Source: Rhododendron vialii (lineage: Eukaryota; Streptophyta; Magnoliopsida; Ericales; Ericaceae). Taken from it: a DNA stretch of 64,000 nucleotides. Below the pieces are notes generated by a model. It was not told the DNA's origin. It saw only the letters and a program-made list of their open reading frames with translations, and made no database searches. Shown here piece by piece: positions 53,514 to 64,000 of the stretch. Positions within the stretch are counted from its first letter, which is position 1. Each line of letters starts with the position of its first letter. The DNA is taken from assembly GCF_030253575.1 (NCBI RefSeq), contig NC_080560.1:10536501-10600500 (forward strand), read 5' to 3'. Both the position numbers and the translations under genes were made by a program.

Positions 53514-56500
53514 CTATCTTTTCTGGAAGTTGAATGCCCTGATTGAAAAAGCAAAGATGAACCCAAAGAGCACGGCAAATCCAACAATAATGAGCGCGAC
53601 AAATCCCAAAAAGTCATGTTTAAATCCAAAGTAACTATCGATAAATTCCTTCACAGTTTCCCCTGTGTCAAGCTTGTGGTTTATGTCGCCAAACTGTGAA
53701 GCAACTAACCCGTACATGGTCCAAGCGACCGGGCAAATTTTAGTGTACCATCTCCACCACACTGGAATCCTCTGTTATAAAAGAGAAGAATGAAAATTCT
53801 GAGTGCTAAGTTTTCGAGCTCAATCTCTAAGAAAATGTGTGAGCAAAACCGAAACTTACTGTCGATGGAATGATAAATCCCGAGAAAAGCATCCATATTA
53901 GGTAGAAGGAAGATGAAACTATGGCAGCAATGTGGTGGTTGGGAGTAACCGCCACTGCCATCATTCCATAGAAGGTGTAATATAACAAGGTGAAGTACAT
54001 GAAGAATATGTACCAAAAGAACTTGTCAGCAGTCCAATCGAATCCAATCATTGCGTAAACTATGACCCCATATATGGCCGTTTGAACAAAAATGTAGGGA
54101 ATCTCAATTACAACCTGCACAAAAATAGGGGATATATAGGGTGAGTAAAACTTGAATGGGACTGGCCAAAAACATCTAGAAGTTTCCGTACTAAACCCAA
54201 GTTTACCGGATGGGCTCTCCAAGAGAGAGGATGTTACTCCCCACAAGTTCAAAATACGGTGTATGCATATCGTTATTGTCTTATCGATTTGTCCTTAATA
54301 CTTTCATTTCACGGTATCCCTGAATGCCGATTTTTTCTTTTAGAAAGGCCACTTGGATGACTAGATGTAGTTCGTCCTCTTGACGTTCACGTAATGTCAC
54401 AGACAATACAAGTAATTTACCTGTCCGAAGGCATATGGCAAAGCTGAGTACATGCCAGCCGCTCTTTCGCGATAAAAGACTGCTCTCTCTATCCCAACCA
54501 CTGGCAGCACTGATGTGGCATTTTGCACACCAACAAAAAGTACAGCAGCAAACATAGAACCCATTGCATTAAATAAGTCCTGCTTTGTTTCCCTACAAAT
54601 CCCATAATAGAACGTAAATAGGGACTGACAGTTGAGAACGAAGAGAGTGGAGAAAATTTCTTTTGGCTTTACGGATACACGCACCATTTAGAACCAAGAC
54701 CCCAAAATATCGTTCCAAACATTAGAGCTATGAAAGTGGTAAACATTAATCTCACTGCGCAGTACGGAGGGTTTCGCCAATATGACCAATGCTGTTTCCA
54801 TAGGCAAGCCATGCATTGCGTGAAGAACGACTGCGAGTATTTTGTGGTGAAGTCTATGTCTTTTGATCCTGGAGTTGGTACGCTCAGTTCCTTGATCAGA
54901 TCTTTGTTTCTCCTGATTCATTGAAGTTTCTTAGCAGCTACTATCTTGAACAAAACATATACTAGTCTTAGGCCCCGTTCTGCTAAGGTTCTTATTTTAT
55001 AAGTATTTATTTCCCACTTTACGAGATAAGTCATTCTCTCACAACTTATTTTTCTTAGCGGTACGGAAGTACTTACTAGATTACACATTTTATATCCGAT
55101 ACCTTGATTAACTTACTGAACTTAGTCAGATATTTAGTACTCAATCCTCTCAAACATTGAGGATGTTTGACCTACTAGAATTCTTCAGACTACAACATGA
55201 CCCTACCTGTATAGTTCTGAGTTCTCGTACATGCTCGAAAAGTCAACCCCAAGAGCTGTTTCTGATGCAGGTGAAGTTACCTCTAACATCCAAGTTGCAG
55301 GATTGTAACCATCTTTAATCTTAGTAACTCCATTGATTCCCTTAACCAAACATACGTGAAATATGTAAGCTTCTCAGAGAAAACATTGAAATTCCTGGTC
55401 TTATGAATTCATCAGCTTTAATTACCTCGAAGTATGCGATGAGATGGGCAGAATGGCGGCCTAACGGCCCGACGTATATTTCTTCTCCTCCTCTTTTCAA
55501 AAGAAGCAGCTGCAATTTTATAATTGTTTCATTGGCTTTCTTTCGACTAGAAACTAAATCTAATACTGAATCCTAAACATGTGAAAGATTTCTTACCTCA
55601 TCAAATGCATCAAATATGTCGATGCTTGGCTGATGGATGGTGCATACCACGGTTCGTCCTGTGTCTACTGTGTTCCTCACTGTTCTCATCACTATTGCTG
55701 CAGCCCTAGCATCAAGTCCTGAGGTTGGTTCATCCATGAATATTATTGATGGATTGGCTACAAGCTCAACTGCAACGGTAAGCCTCTTGCGTTGTTCAGT
55801 TGAAAGGCCATTCAACCCAGGCAACCCAACAAGTGCTCCCTTTAATGGGGTTAACTCCACAAGCTCCATGACCTCATCAACAAACATCTGCTATTTGTTG
55901 TTTAGAATTAAATTTGTTTTATATGGATACTAACAGGGATAGAGTCCAAATTAATGTCGTTATGATCCTGCTAGAGGGCATATATGTTATCGACTCCCCT
56001 ACAAGCCTCGAAGGATTAAGAGGTTTTTTGACTTTAACATTCCTTTCATGGGAATACAACTCGAGCCTCAAACTTTCTATAACTTTTTCTTCTTATTTAA
56101 AGTTAAATGGAAGGAATAAAAAAAAAATAGAATAAGAGCTTTGATATGAAAAAGTTATGAAAAATGCAGACTAATCTGTAGGTAGGGAACATTTAATGTA
56201 ATTCAGGATGCGCAAGATTATAATGGACGATTTCAGGCATAAGGATTTGAGATTGTGATATTAAGAGTCACCTTTCTGGTTGCAGAGTCAACTTCAGGGG
56301 GCAACCGAAGCCATGCAGAATATTGTAATGACTCATATACCGTAACATGAGGAGAGTGAATATCAGTTTGCTCGCAGTATCCTGATATGCGAGCAAATGT
56401 TTCTTGCTTCTTTGGGTATCCAGATATTGTGATTCTTCCTTCGATATATCCTCCAGTTTTTCTACCAGCCAACACATCCATCAAGGTGGTCTTACCGGCC

Positions 56501-59500
56501 CCACTGACACCCATGAGAGCTGTAAGGACTCCTGGTCTAAAAGCACCGCTTACTCCTTTCAGAAGTTCTAACTGGTCCTCAGGTATGCCTTGGTCTTTCA
56601 TTTCCTGCAAGCAAGTACTATTTTGAGCACCGGTTCAGTGGTTAAAAACTCACCTTATTAACAACCTCTAAGATTCTGGGTTAAAGTGTAAAGACAGCCA
56701 CTTTGTGCATTTAAGGTCAAAGGGTTGGTGTATACCCGATCTACCCCTCCTAGACACCTCCCATTGTTGGGTACGAACTAGGTGTACTTTTTAAGTGCTC
56801 TTTATTGTATCCAGGGTCCATCCAAGTACTTTGAGATTCGGCAATCTACTTAAGAATTTTGGATGCCTTCTTTGCAGAGTTTTGAACTTAGTTTGAGAAA
56901 TTATTAGAGAGAGTTCCCAATGGAAAGATATGCATGAAGCATGAGCATGAAATCGCTGCTTCTTTTCTTGGTTCAATAAGTTGGGTTTAAAGAAGTATTA
57001 CAGGGCCTTATATTGTGTACAGTTCTTGGAAATACCTGTGGCATATCAACTGCATATCTGATCTCTTCGAAAATGATGGAAAGAGGTTCAAAAGGTAGAA
57101 CCATTCCACGCTTTCTGTTTTGGCCAGCATCAGTAATGCTTCCCACTCCTGTTGCCATTGACGTAGACGATGCACTTCTTCGTACTTCACTTCCCTTTTC
57201 TGCACAATGCTATCCAAATTTGAAACACATAATGCAGAATGAAAATTCAAGTAAAAGAGCTTATTTACCACCTGAAGTGATATCTCCACTTGATAACTCA
57301 AGTAACTCTCCTGTCTTTACAGCAATTCTCTCAGTCAAGGTTTCTTCAGTTAGAATTGCTTGAGGCTTGCCAAAGGCTGCATCAAATTGACCCATCTTTT
57401 AGCTAAGTAGCATTGACACCAACACACAAGACATGATACTTCGATGCGCAAATTTCTGAAAAATGGAGGACACAAGCCATTGGGGCGTTTGTGAAGATAC
57501 ATCTATGCATTTTATTACATCAAATTTTTGAAAGAAATTGATGAAAACCACAAAAGAAGAGGCCTTAGTTGGTCCAGTATACGATGTATGCCTTCATACA
57601 AACATCTTTGTGTCATCACCATTCATTTACTATCGTCTCTCACATAAAAAGAATGCTGCCCTAAGCTTTAACTAGAGCCAGCAATCCATTTGACACCCAT
57701 CACACATCTTGCGAGCGTCCATAGGGTGTCACGAGAGGATACTATAGTGTTCTAATGTAAACTGGAGTGTCGAAAGGATCTGACACTTTTACTTGACGTT
57801 CGGTGAGGTGTTTCTATTTCATTTTCTATTAGGATAAATTGAAAGCCATGAATATCTGCAAGTATCAAAATGTGTAGTTCAAACATTAAAAATAAGTGTA
57901 CTTGCTACTTACGGTTGAGATAAGCTAGAGCCAGAGTGAAAAGAAGTTGGAAAGCGATAAAAAATGCGAGTGTAACTCCTAGTCCAAGCCAATACCAATG
58001 TGCTTCAGGAAAAATTCCGCGGGACTTCAAGACTTGTACTCCTAGTGTCTCTGTTGAATTAGGAGGGATCTGCAAACAAATATTTCCTCTAAATTTAGAT
58101 GATACAACTCACTTTGCCTTGCTTTGAATTTCTTTATCCAAATGCACAAAAATTGATGCTTACATGTCTCCAACTCATCCCAAGAAATTCATTCACTGCT
58201 AAAGCATTTTGCCCATACATCATAGGTGACAACCAATAACCCCATATCCACCATTTTTTTATATTAACTGTAGCCAAAGAAAATTAGTTCTTGGTTAAAT
58301 CCAAGTCATACAGCAAAGAAGAGATTATTTACTGTTTTTCACTCTGCACTTTCTAACCTCGTGACAAGACAAATCCACCCAATACAAGAACTGCAAGTAA
58401 CGCAAATGACCCGAATGTGTTTGCCACAATAATGTTCCTTCCTATTCCCCCCATGAATCGGAACAGTGCAGAAGACATTTGGTTAATGCACAGAAGCAGC
58501 AAGTATTGCCTGAAAAACCTGCCATTAAAAATAGCAATTAGGATCACAAATTTGTTTATTTACCAAGAAAAACAAAAGAAACCAATGCGTAGAGCCTAGT
58601 TCTGGATTACCGTCCAGCATCTGGATCAAAGCCTACAACATAATAAGTTAGGAAAACCCATGCACCAACTTCTACAAATGTTACTGGGATCTTGAGGAAC
58701 CATGTGGGTAAAGTGTATGCCCAAGCAGGAAAGAAGAGGAAGTCCCTTTGCTTGTAGAAGATAGGAAGTTTCATGATGCTCAGTGTAATTTCTGAGTAGC
58801 CATTGAACATAATCATAATGAGGGTGAAGAACAAGGCACCCATGAAAATCCCTCCATCTTCTAGTGTTTTCTTAGGCATCTCAATTCGTAGAAATACCGT
58901 CACTGTTATGAATGCCATAAGAATAAGCTGAAACGAAAGATAGCCATTAATCTGCTTGATCAAAATGTTTTGACAATTCAAAACTTTGAAAGATTTGCAA
59001 TGCTTCTCAACATGTCACTCACTTGAGTTAACTTGAATATGTAGATGAAGGAGTTTCTCTTCATTAGTAAGTATTCTCTTGATGTGCAAGCTTTCAATAG
59101 TTCCTTTTTGCTGACACCGTATTTCTCGGTTGTTAAAGCAGTAGGGTGACCCTTAGCTTTGTCAAATGGAACAGCAAGTTTGTCACCCAGTTTCCGGCCA
59201 GCATGGAATGACTGAAATGCTTCTGCAAATTCCTTCACATGAACGTAACTGTAAGGCTCATCTTTGTTTGCCCAGTACTGCTCTTGATCTTTCCTTGATG
59301 TCACCTATGTTTTCCCACCAAATGATACAAAGTTACACTCTTGTAAAAAAGATTTAACTATTCATGCTATCAGAATACGAAAACGTTGTGTTTGGCTGCA
59401 ACTCTTAAAATGATAGTGCTAGTGGTGGAAGTGGTCTGAGTGTTGGTGCTGGTTGTGGTCATGTAGTGCTGGCGGCAGCAGTGGGGGTACTTGGTGGTGG

Positions 59501-62500
59501 TCTTGACAAAACTCTGTCCTGTCTAACTAGGTCTAGAAAATGGTATTCACCTTTAAACTTAGAAAACATTTTTCTCTAAAATAAACTCATTTTATCTTGA
59601 CTTAAGCATACTTTTTTCCGGATAACTTCCATTTTTCATCATATCAGACACTTGAAAAAATGGACAAAGACAAAGGGAAATCTCAAAGCTAGTGATCACT
59701 TCTTGTAAGAAGTCGGCAACTCCTTTCCTCTCAGGGCACTTGAATCCCATGTGTTCAAAGAATTCAAGCACGCATTCACGGGGGCCTTGATACACAATTT
59801 GCCCATCAGAGAGCAGAATTATGTCATCGAACAGGTCGTAAGTTTCTGGTGCCGGCTGGAGAAGAGAGATAACAGCAGTTCCTTGAAGTATGTGGATGGA
59901 CTGCCTGATTGAATTCACAATCTGGAAAGTTGTAGAGCTGTCCAAGCCAGTTGATATCTCATCCATCAAGAGTGCTCTAGCTGGTCCAACCAGCATCTCT
60001 CCTGCATGATATGACATCAAAGCTCAGAGTAATCAGAGTTTCAGAACTCTTTTGGCTAAACAAATTACTCAAAGGGCAGGAATGACTGGTAAGTACTTAC
60101 TCCGGATTAAGTTATCTTTTTCATAATTCTTACTTCTGTTATCATTAAACTTTTTTCAGCTTTTGGTAAAAAAATTCTACTCTTCTGATTCGACGCGACG
60201 TATCGGGAAAGTAAAAAACAATTGGCCCAAACTCAACTAGTTTTGAAAAGACAACAATAAGCAATTTTTTCATGAATTTAGGAGTTCCGTTTCTAGTATA
60301 TGGTATGTTGTTCTGTGAATGCATTTTACCTGTTGTGAGCCGCTTTTTTTGTCCACCAGAAATGCCTCTCCGCATTTCATCACCCACCAAGTTATCTGCG
60401 CATATTTCCAGATCCAGTATCTGTGGAAATTTAAGAAACCAGTTACTATGGCTTTCTAAAACTTATTTTAGTTGCTTATTCTGTTTTCAAGTTGGTACCT
60501 TAAGAACATAATCTGTCACGACACTGGCCTCTTGCCCTTCTAATAATGCAGCCTGTACATGATTAGAAATGTGAAAAATCAATTCACCAAAAATGGTTTT
60601 GGCATGGAGAAATTGCGGTTACCTTCATGAAAATATCAATATCAGGATCAGGCTTTATGTTTGCTTGCTTTTCTCTCCGTGATAGTTCTGCCAACATTTC
60701 TGCAAATTTTAACGAAAGCCGATATAGAACTTGAACTCCTGGGGTACTTACACTCATAAATCGTAATCATGAAAAACATTCATGAATCTAATTTACCATA
60801 ACAAGTTCCAACCCCTTGGCATCTACCGGAGAATGCTAATGTTTCTCTCACTGTCAATTCTCCTATATGAAGGTCATATTGACTTATATAAGCAGAAGTC
60901 CTCTGTGGAACAAACTCATCCATTCCATGGCCGTTGTATGTGACTCTTCCCGAAACCTATAGTTACAAAGGACTTAAATAAGATGACATAGTCCTTGGAA
61001 CTTCTTTAGAAAACTTGATTATTGTCTTGTTTGTTTTACTTTTAGATCTGTATCAAGTTTTCCGGCCAAAGCTAGCAGCAATGTGGTTTTTCCAGAGCTC
61101 GGTGGACCTAAAAGCAATGTCATTCTGCAAAACCATATCAAAGCAATGGTAAGTGGGATATTTTAGGGCAATTTGAACCAATGATATATATTAGTCCGGA
61201 TCCAATGAGGGATCCCTTACGGCCTTACGGTGCAGGACTCCCCTTTCCCGATCGAATTGCGACGATCTGAGCCGCTCAAAGTGTGCAGAACGTGATTTTA
61301 AGGGTACTCATTTGAAATCAGCAAAAAAAATGATCAGGAAGGGCTTGATTCGAGCAGTTTTTTACTGAACCGTTCAATAAAAAACTGTTCGGATCAAGCC
61401 CTTCCTGATCATTTTTTTTACTAATTTCTCGCGGGTACCTTTAAAATCACGTTCTGATCACTTTGAGCGGCTTGGATCGTTGCAATTCGATCGGAAAAGG
61501 GGAGTCCCGCACGGTAGCACCATGCGGGATCCCTCATTGGATCCGGGCTGTATATATATATAAAATTCGATTGAGAAATTGTAAATTGTGTCTTCTCACC
61601 TTCCAGGCATGATTATTCCACTGACATCATGAAGGATGGGCAATGGCTTCTTTCTACTTGGAAGAATATGGAGGTAATTCAAAAACCCCTTCAGAGATCA
61701 ATACATATTTACGAGTGTACATGTACAAGGGGAGGGAGAGAAAGCAGAGAGAGAGATGTGAGGGTCAGTTCAATTTAGACATGGAAAAATTCAAGTTGAT
61801 ATGACCAAAATATGAACTACCTCTACGAAGTTGACAGTGAAATTGAATATCGTAGGCAGTGCTTTATGGCCGGCACAAGCTTCTGCATGAACATTCAAAT
61901 GCTCAAACCGGACTTCTATAGTTGGAAGTTCTAGTCCAACCCTGTTTGATAAAAGACAAAGAAGAAAAAATGCTCCGCTTATACAAAGAAGAAATGACAA
62001 TAAGTAGAGAACAAGTGCATGTGGTGCTCGCACATGTTGTGATTGGTTATAACTGCGGGACCTAGGACTATTGTCTTAAGATATAAAGTCCCACCTTGCT
62101 TGAGAGTGGAATGGGTGATCAATTAATAACATTTGGGACCTCTTCACTCATTGCCAATAGGTTATGAGATGGATATAAGTGTTGTGTTGGTAAAATAAGA
62201 AACAAAATAACTTGTGGTGTGTTGCGATTAATTGGTGTGGAGCCTCTCCGAGAACATTGAATAACCTCTCTTGGCAAAGTGCTTTCAAGAACTCTTCCCG
62301 GGCCTGAAAACAACATCTTATACTGCTCAGGAATCACCAGAAACTTTTTCGAATTTTTCGCTAACTGTTTCAATTCATACATAACTGACGAGTCTTTTTC
62401 GAACTTTTCATTGTCTAAATAGTGGTGAACATGCAAAACCAAAGTCATACTATCATAAAGACAAATCAAACAAAAGTAACGTACAGAAAGTGAAAGCAAA

Positions 62501-62856
62501 GAAGAAACAAGCACGTTTCCAAACTAAGATTACCGGTCAATGCGCTCCTTGAGCTTTGACAAGAACTTCTCATTATCTTCCTCAACTATCTTCACAAGTC
62601 TCTCCACCAGATTCTTTTTCTCGAAAAACCCAAGACTCTTGATGTCAATTTCTCTCGGCGGACCCTCTTCTTCCGTCAGTATCCCTCGGGTTATCCGTAG
62701 ATACGTAGGAAGCTTCTCAATAGCAGCCCATGTTAGTGCTTCTTCGTCGTCTTCTTCACGGGATGACCGCGAGAAAACCTCTCCTGGATTGCTCCTCCAT
62801 GTGTTTGAGCTGTTTATACGTGCACTGCTCACTCTATATATGTCCCCACTCTCCAT
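53514..62856 (-). CDS. Full-size PDR-type ABCG transporter, copy 2, 24 exons, 1446 aa, intact
   Basis: Exons (minus strand): 62856-62534, 61941-61821, 61688-61600, 61124-61040, 60956-60797, 60699-60623, 60552-60499, 60420-60330, 60001-59700, 59304-59023, 58927-58611, 58509-58358, 58267-58164, 58069-57913, 57376-57269, 57199-57036, 56604-56272, 55887-55597, 55509-55426, 55340-55207, 54912-54685, 54592-54421, 54114-53860, 53771-53514. They sum to 4341 nt, stop-free. Phases match copy 1; only exon 1 (six codons shorter) and exon 15 (one codon shorter) differ in length. NBD1 Walker A is GPPSSGKTT (184-192), signature [15 protein letters not shown]2 has GVSGAGKTT (894-902), LSTEQ and [10 protein letters not shown]. 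Copy-specific changes include IIMPGR for IIKPGR before NBD1 and GMSWRH for GKSWGQ in TMD1. The role is as for copy 1: an ATP-driven exporter of the NtPDR1/ABCG40 cluster, probably in the plasma membrane, substrate unknown. Confidence 0.95.
61193..61550. mobile_element. Foldback MITE, family F1, copy 3, in ABCG copy 2 intron 3
   Basis: GTCCGGATCCAATGAGGGAT at the left is mirrored by ATCCCTCATTGGATCCGGGC at the right; the core AACGTGATTTTAAGGG, AATGATCAGGAAGGGCTTGA and its inverse matches the copies in copy 1 intron 3 and at 2.4 kb. It is flanked by short TATA runs. Confidence 0.82.
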
Positions 62857-63095
62857 TTTCCACTCTTCCAAACAGCAGCAACCTAACACAGAAAAACCCA
62901 GGAAGGATCTCACAGAGTTTCATCCAACAACTCAATTTCTTGGATTTTGGAGAGGTAAATCATAGGTCCTCTTATCTTCTGCTCACAGTATTCTCTGCTC
63001 AAGTGTTCATTAGTAGACAGAGAGGTCCAGGAATGTGAGGTGTTTGTGTGATTCTCTGAGATAGATCTGAGTTGTTGAAGTGTGTCACTTGTGTC

Positions 63096-63105
63096 TATAT
63101 TTATA
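63096..63105 (-). promoter_or_regulatory. TATA box of ABCG copy 2
   Basis: TATAAATATA on the minus strand about 240 bp upstream of the start codon, with flanks conserved in copy 1. Homology to the copy 1 promoter continues to roughly 63280. Confidence 0.7.
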
Positions 63106-63279
63106 TAGTTAGCATCTTATTATGAACTAGGTGGCGATCAACTCCTTTTTAGTTTATTAGTATCTTACTCCATGGATGCTGTAAGGGATGATGCAAGTTC
63201 CTTGAGATGTAAGGGATGACGCCTGGCAGTTCATTGAGATAATAAAAAAAATAGTCGATTCAAACATTCGAGTGAGTTC

Positions 63280-63282
<3 letters not shown>

Positions 63283-63337
<55 letters not shown>

Positions 63338-63350
63338 GGGGGGGGGGGGT
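63283..63350. repeat. (GT)n(G)n tract upstream of ABCG copy 2
   Basis: About 19 GT units followed by about 30 G, roughly 430-490 bp upstream of the start codon. The G run could form quadruplex structures and is prone to length error. Confidence 0.92.
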
Positions 63351-63611
63351 GTGTTGTTGGTTTGTGGTTTCCATTATTAGAATACATAATTTGCAATGAA
63401 TAAAATTGTGTCTTGAATGGCAGAGACTAAGTGAAACAATGTGGCTTCAAGATAACTTGTGATGAAGTATGGTGCACTGTGTGTTGTGTACTAAAAATGA
63501 TGAGCATGGGTCTCATTTATTGGGCCTTTATTGTAAGATAAGGTATAATGCAGTACCAATTGTATTCCAAAAGGTGAAGAAAAATCAAAACAGAGAAAAA
63601 CGAACCCAGGG

Positions 63612-63772
63612 TGTGTGCTATGCACAACACGCACGATCCGAGACGTCGGATCGTGTATTCAGTGGTTCGAATCTTATTTCGGCAATGGATGATCGAGAGC
63701 CGTTCATTACGGAGATGAGATCCGAGCCGTCGGATACACGATCCGACGGCTCGGATCGTGCACAATAGGCTC
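63612..63772. mobile_element. Foldback MITE with CACGATCCGA arms
   Basis: CTATGCACAACACGCACGAT, CCGAGACGTCGGATCGTGTA are mirrored by TACACGATCCGACGGCTCGG, ATCGTGCACAATAG. Arms are about 40 bp. A further sequence with a Stowaway-like start (CCCCTTCTATTCCAAATCC) begins at 63821 and is cut by the window edge. Confidence 0.7.
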
Positions 63773-64000
63773 CCTCCCTTTTAGAGTCTCTCTCGTGCTC
63801 CCCTCTCTTTTTAAATATTACCCCTTCTATTCCAAATCCTATACGGTTTTACTTGCAATTTTCAATTGTCTTTTTTCTCAATGTATATTATTTTTTTTAT
63901 GTTTTATAAAACATTGTTTTATAAAAATAATTGAAATCTATCAAACGATATCCATATTGTATATTTTAAATAATACACATTAAGAGATATAAACCATTAA

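Noticed and set aside
63655..63690. GGTTCGAATC resembling a tRNA B box
   Set aside because: No matching A box or cloverleaf is found; the motif is inside a foldback element.

Overview
The window is nuclear DNA of a flowering plant, most likely a eudicot. The evidence is GT-AG introns in long multi-exon genes, plant-specific gene families (full-size PDR-type ABCG transporters, a myristoylated CDK-related kinase), a plant-style snoRNA cluster with a telo-box/TGGGCY promoter, and AT-rich intergenic DNA full of MITEs, Helitrons and (GA)n/(CT)n microsatellites. I cannot fix the genus.

Layout. 1-3.5 kb: repeats only. 4.2-10.35 kb (+): an intact 8-exon CDK-like Ser/Thr kinase gene (687 aa). 12.0-13.4 kb (+): a promoter and at least three box C/D snoRNAs whose guides match 5.8S and 25S rRNA. 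13.4-22.6 kb: repeats plus unassigned exon-like segments on the minus strand at 14.8-16.8 kb. 22.6-33.0 kb (-): an intact 24-exon PDR/ABCG transporter (1453 aa). 33.0-53.5 kb: a transposon-rich spacer holding a Helitron with its ends, several elements with visible target-site duplications, nested elements, a short-chain dehydrogenase pseudogene, a 3'-5' exonuclease pseudogene interrupted by an LTR-like insert, and GTGCC-rich low-complexity DNA. 53.5-62.9 kb (-): a second intact PDR/ABCG gene (1446 aa), a tandem paralog of the first with the same 24-exon structure. 62.9-64 kb: its promoter and repeats.

How it fits together. The two transporters are a fairly recent head-to-tail duplication: exon phases, most exon lengths and much intron sequence are shared, and the TATA region is conserved. 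Later insertions separate them: a 910-bp TIR element in intron 1 of copy 1 only, a (TA)n tract in intron 3 of copy 1, and an insertion upstream of the copy 1 TATA box. The snoRNA cluster is an independent transcription unit that was read from box motifs and rRNA complementarity, not from open frames. Coordinates of repeats without a stated target-site duplication are approximate.
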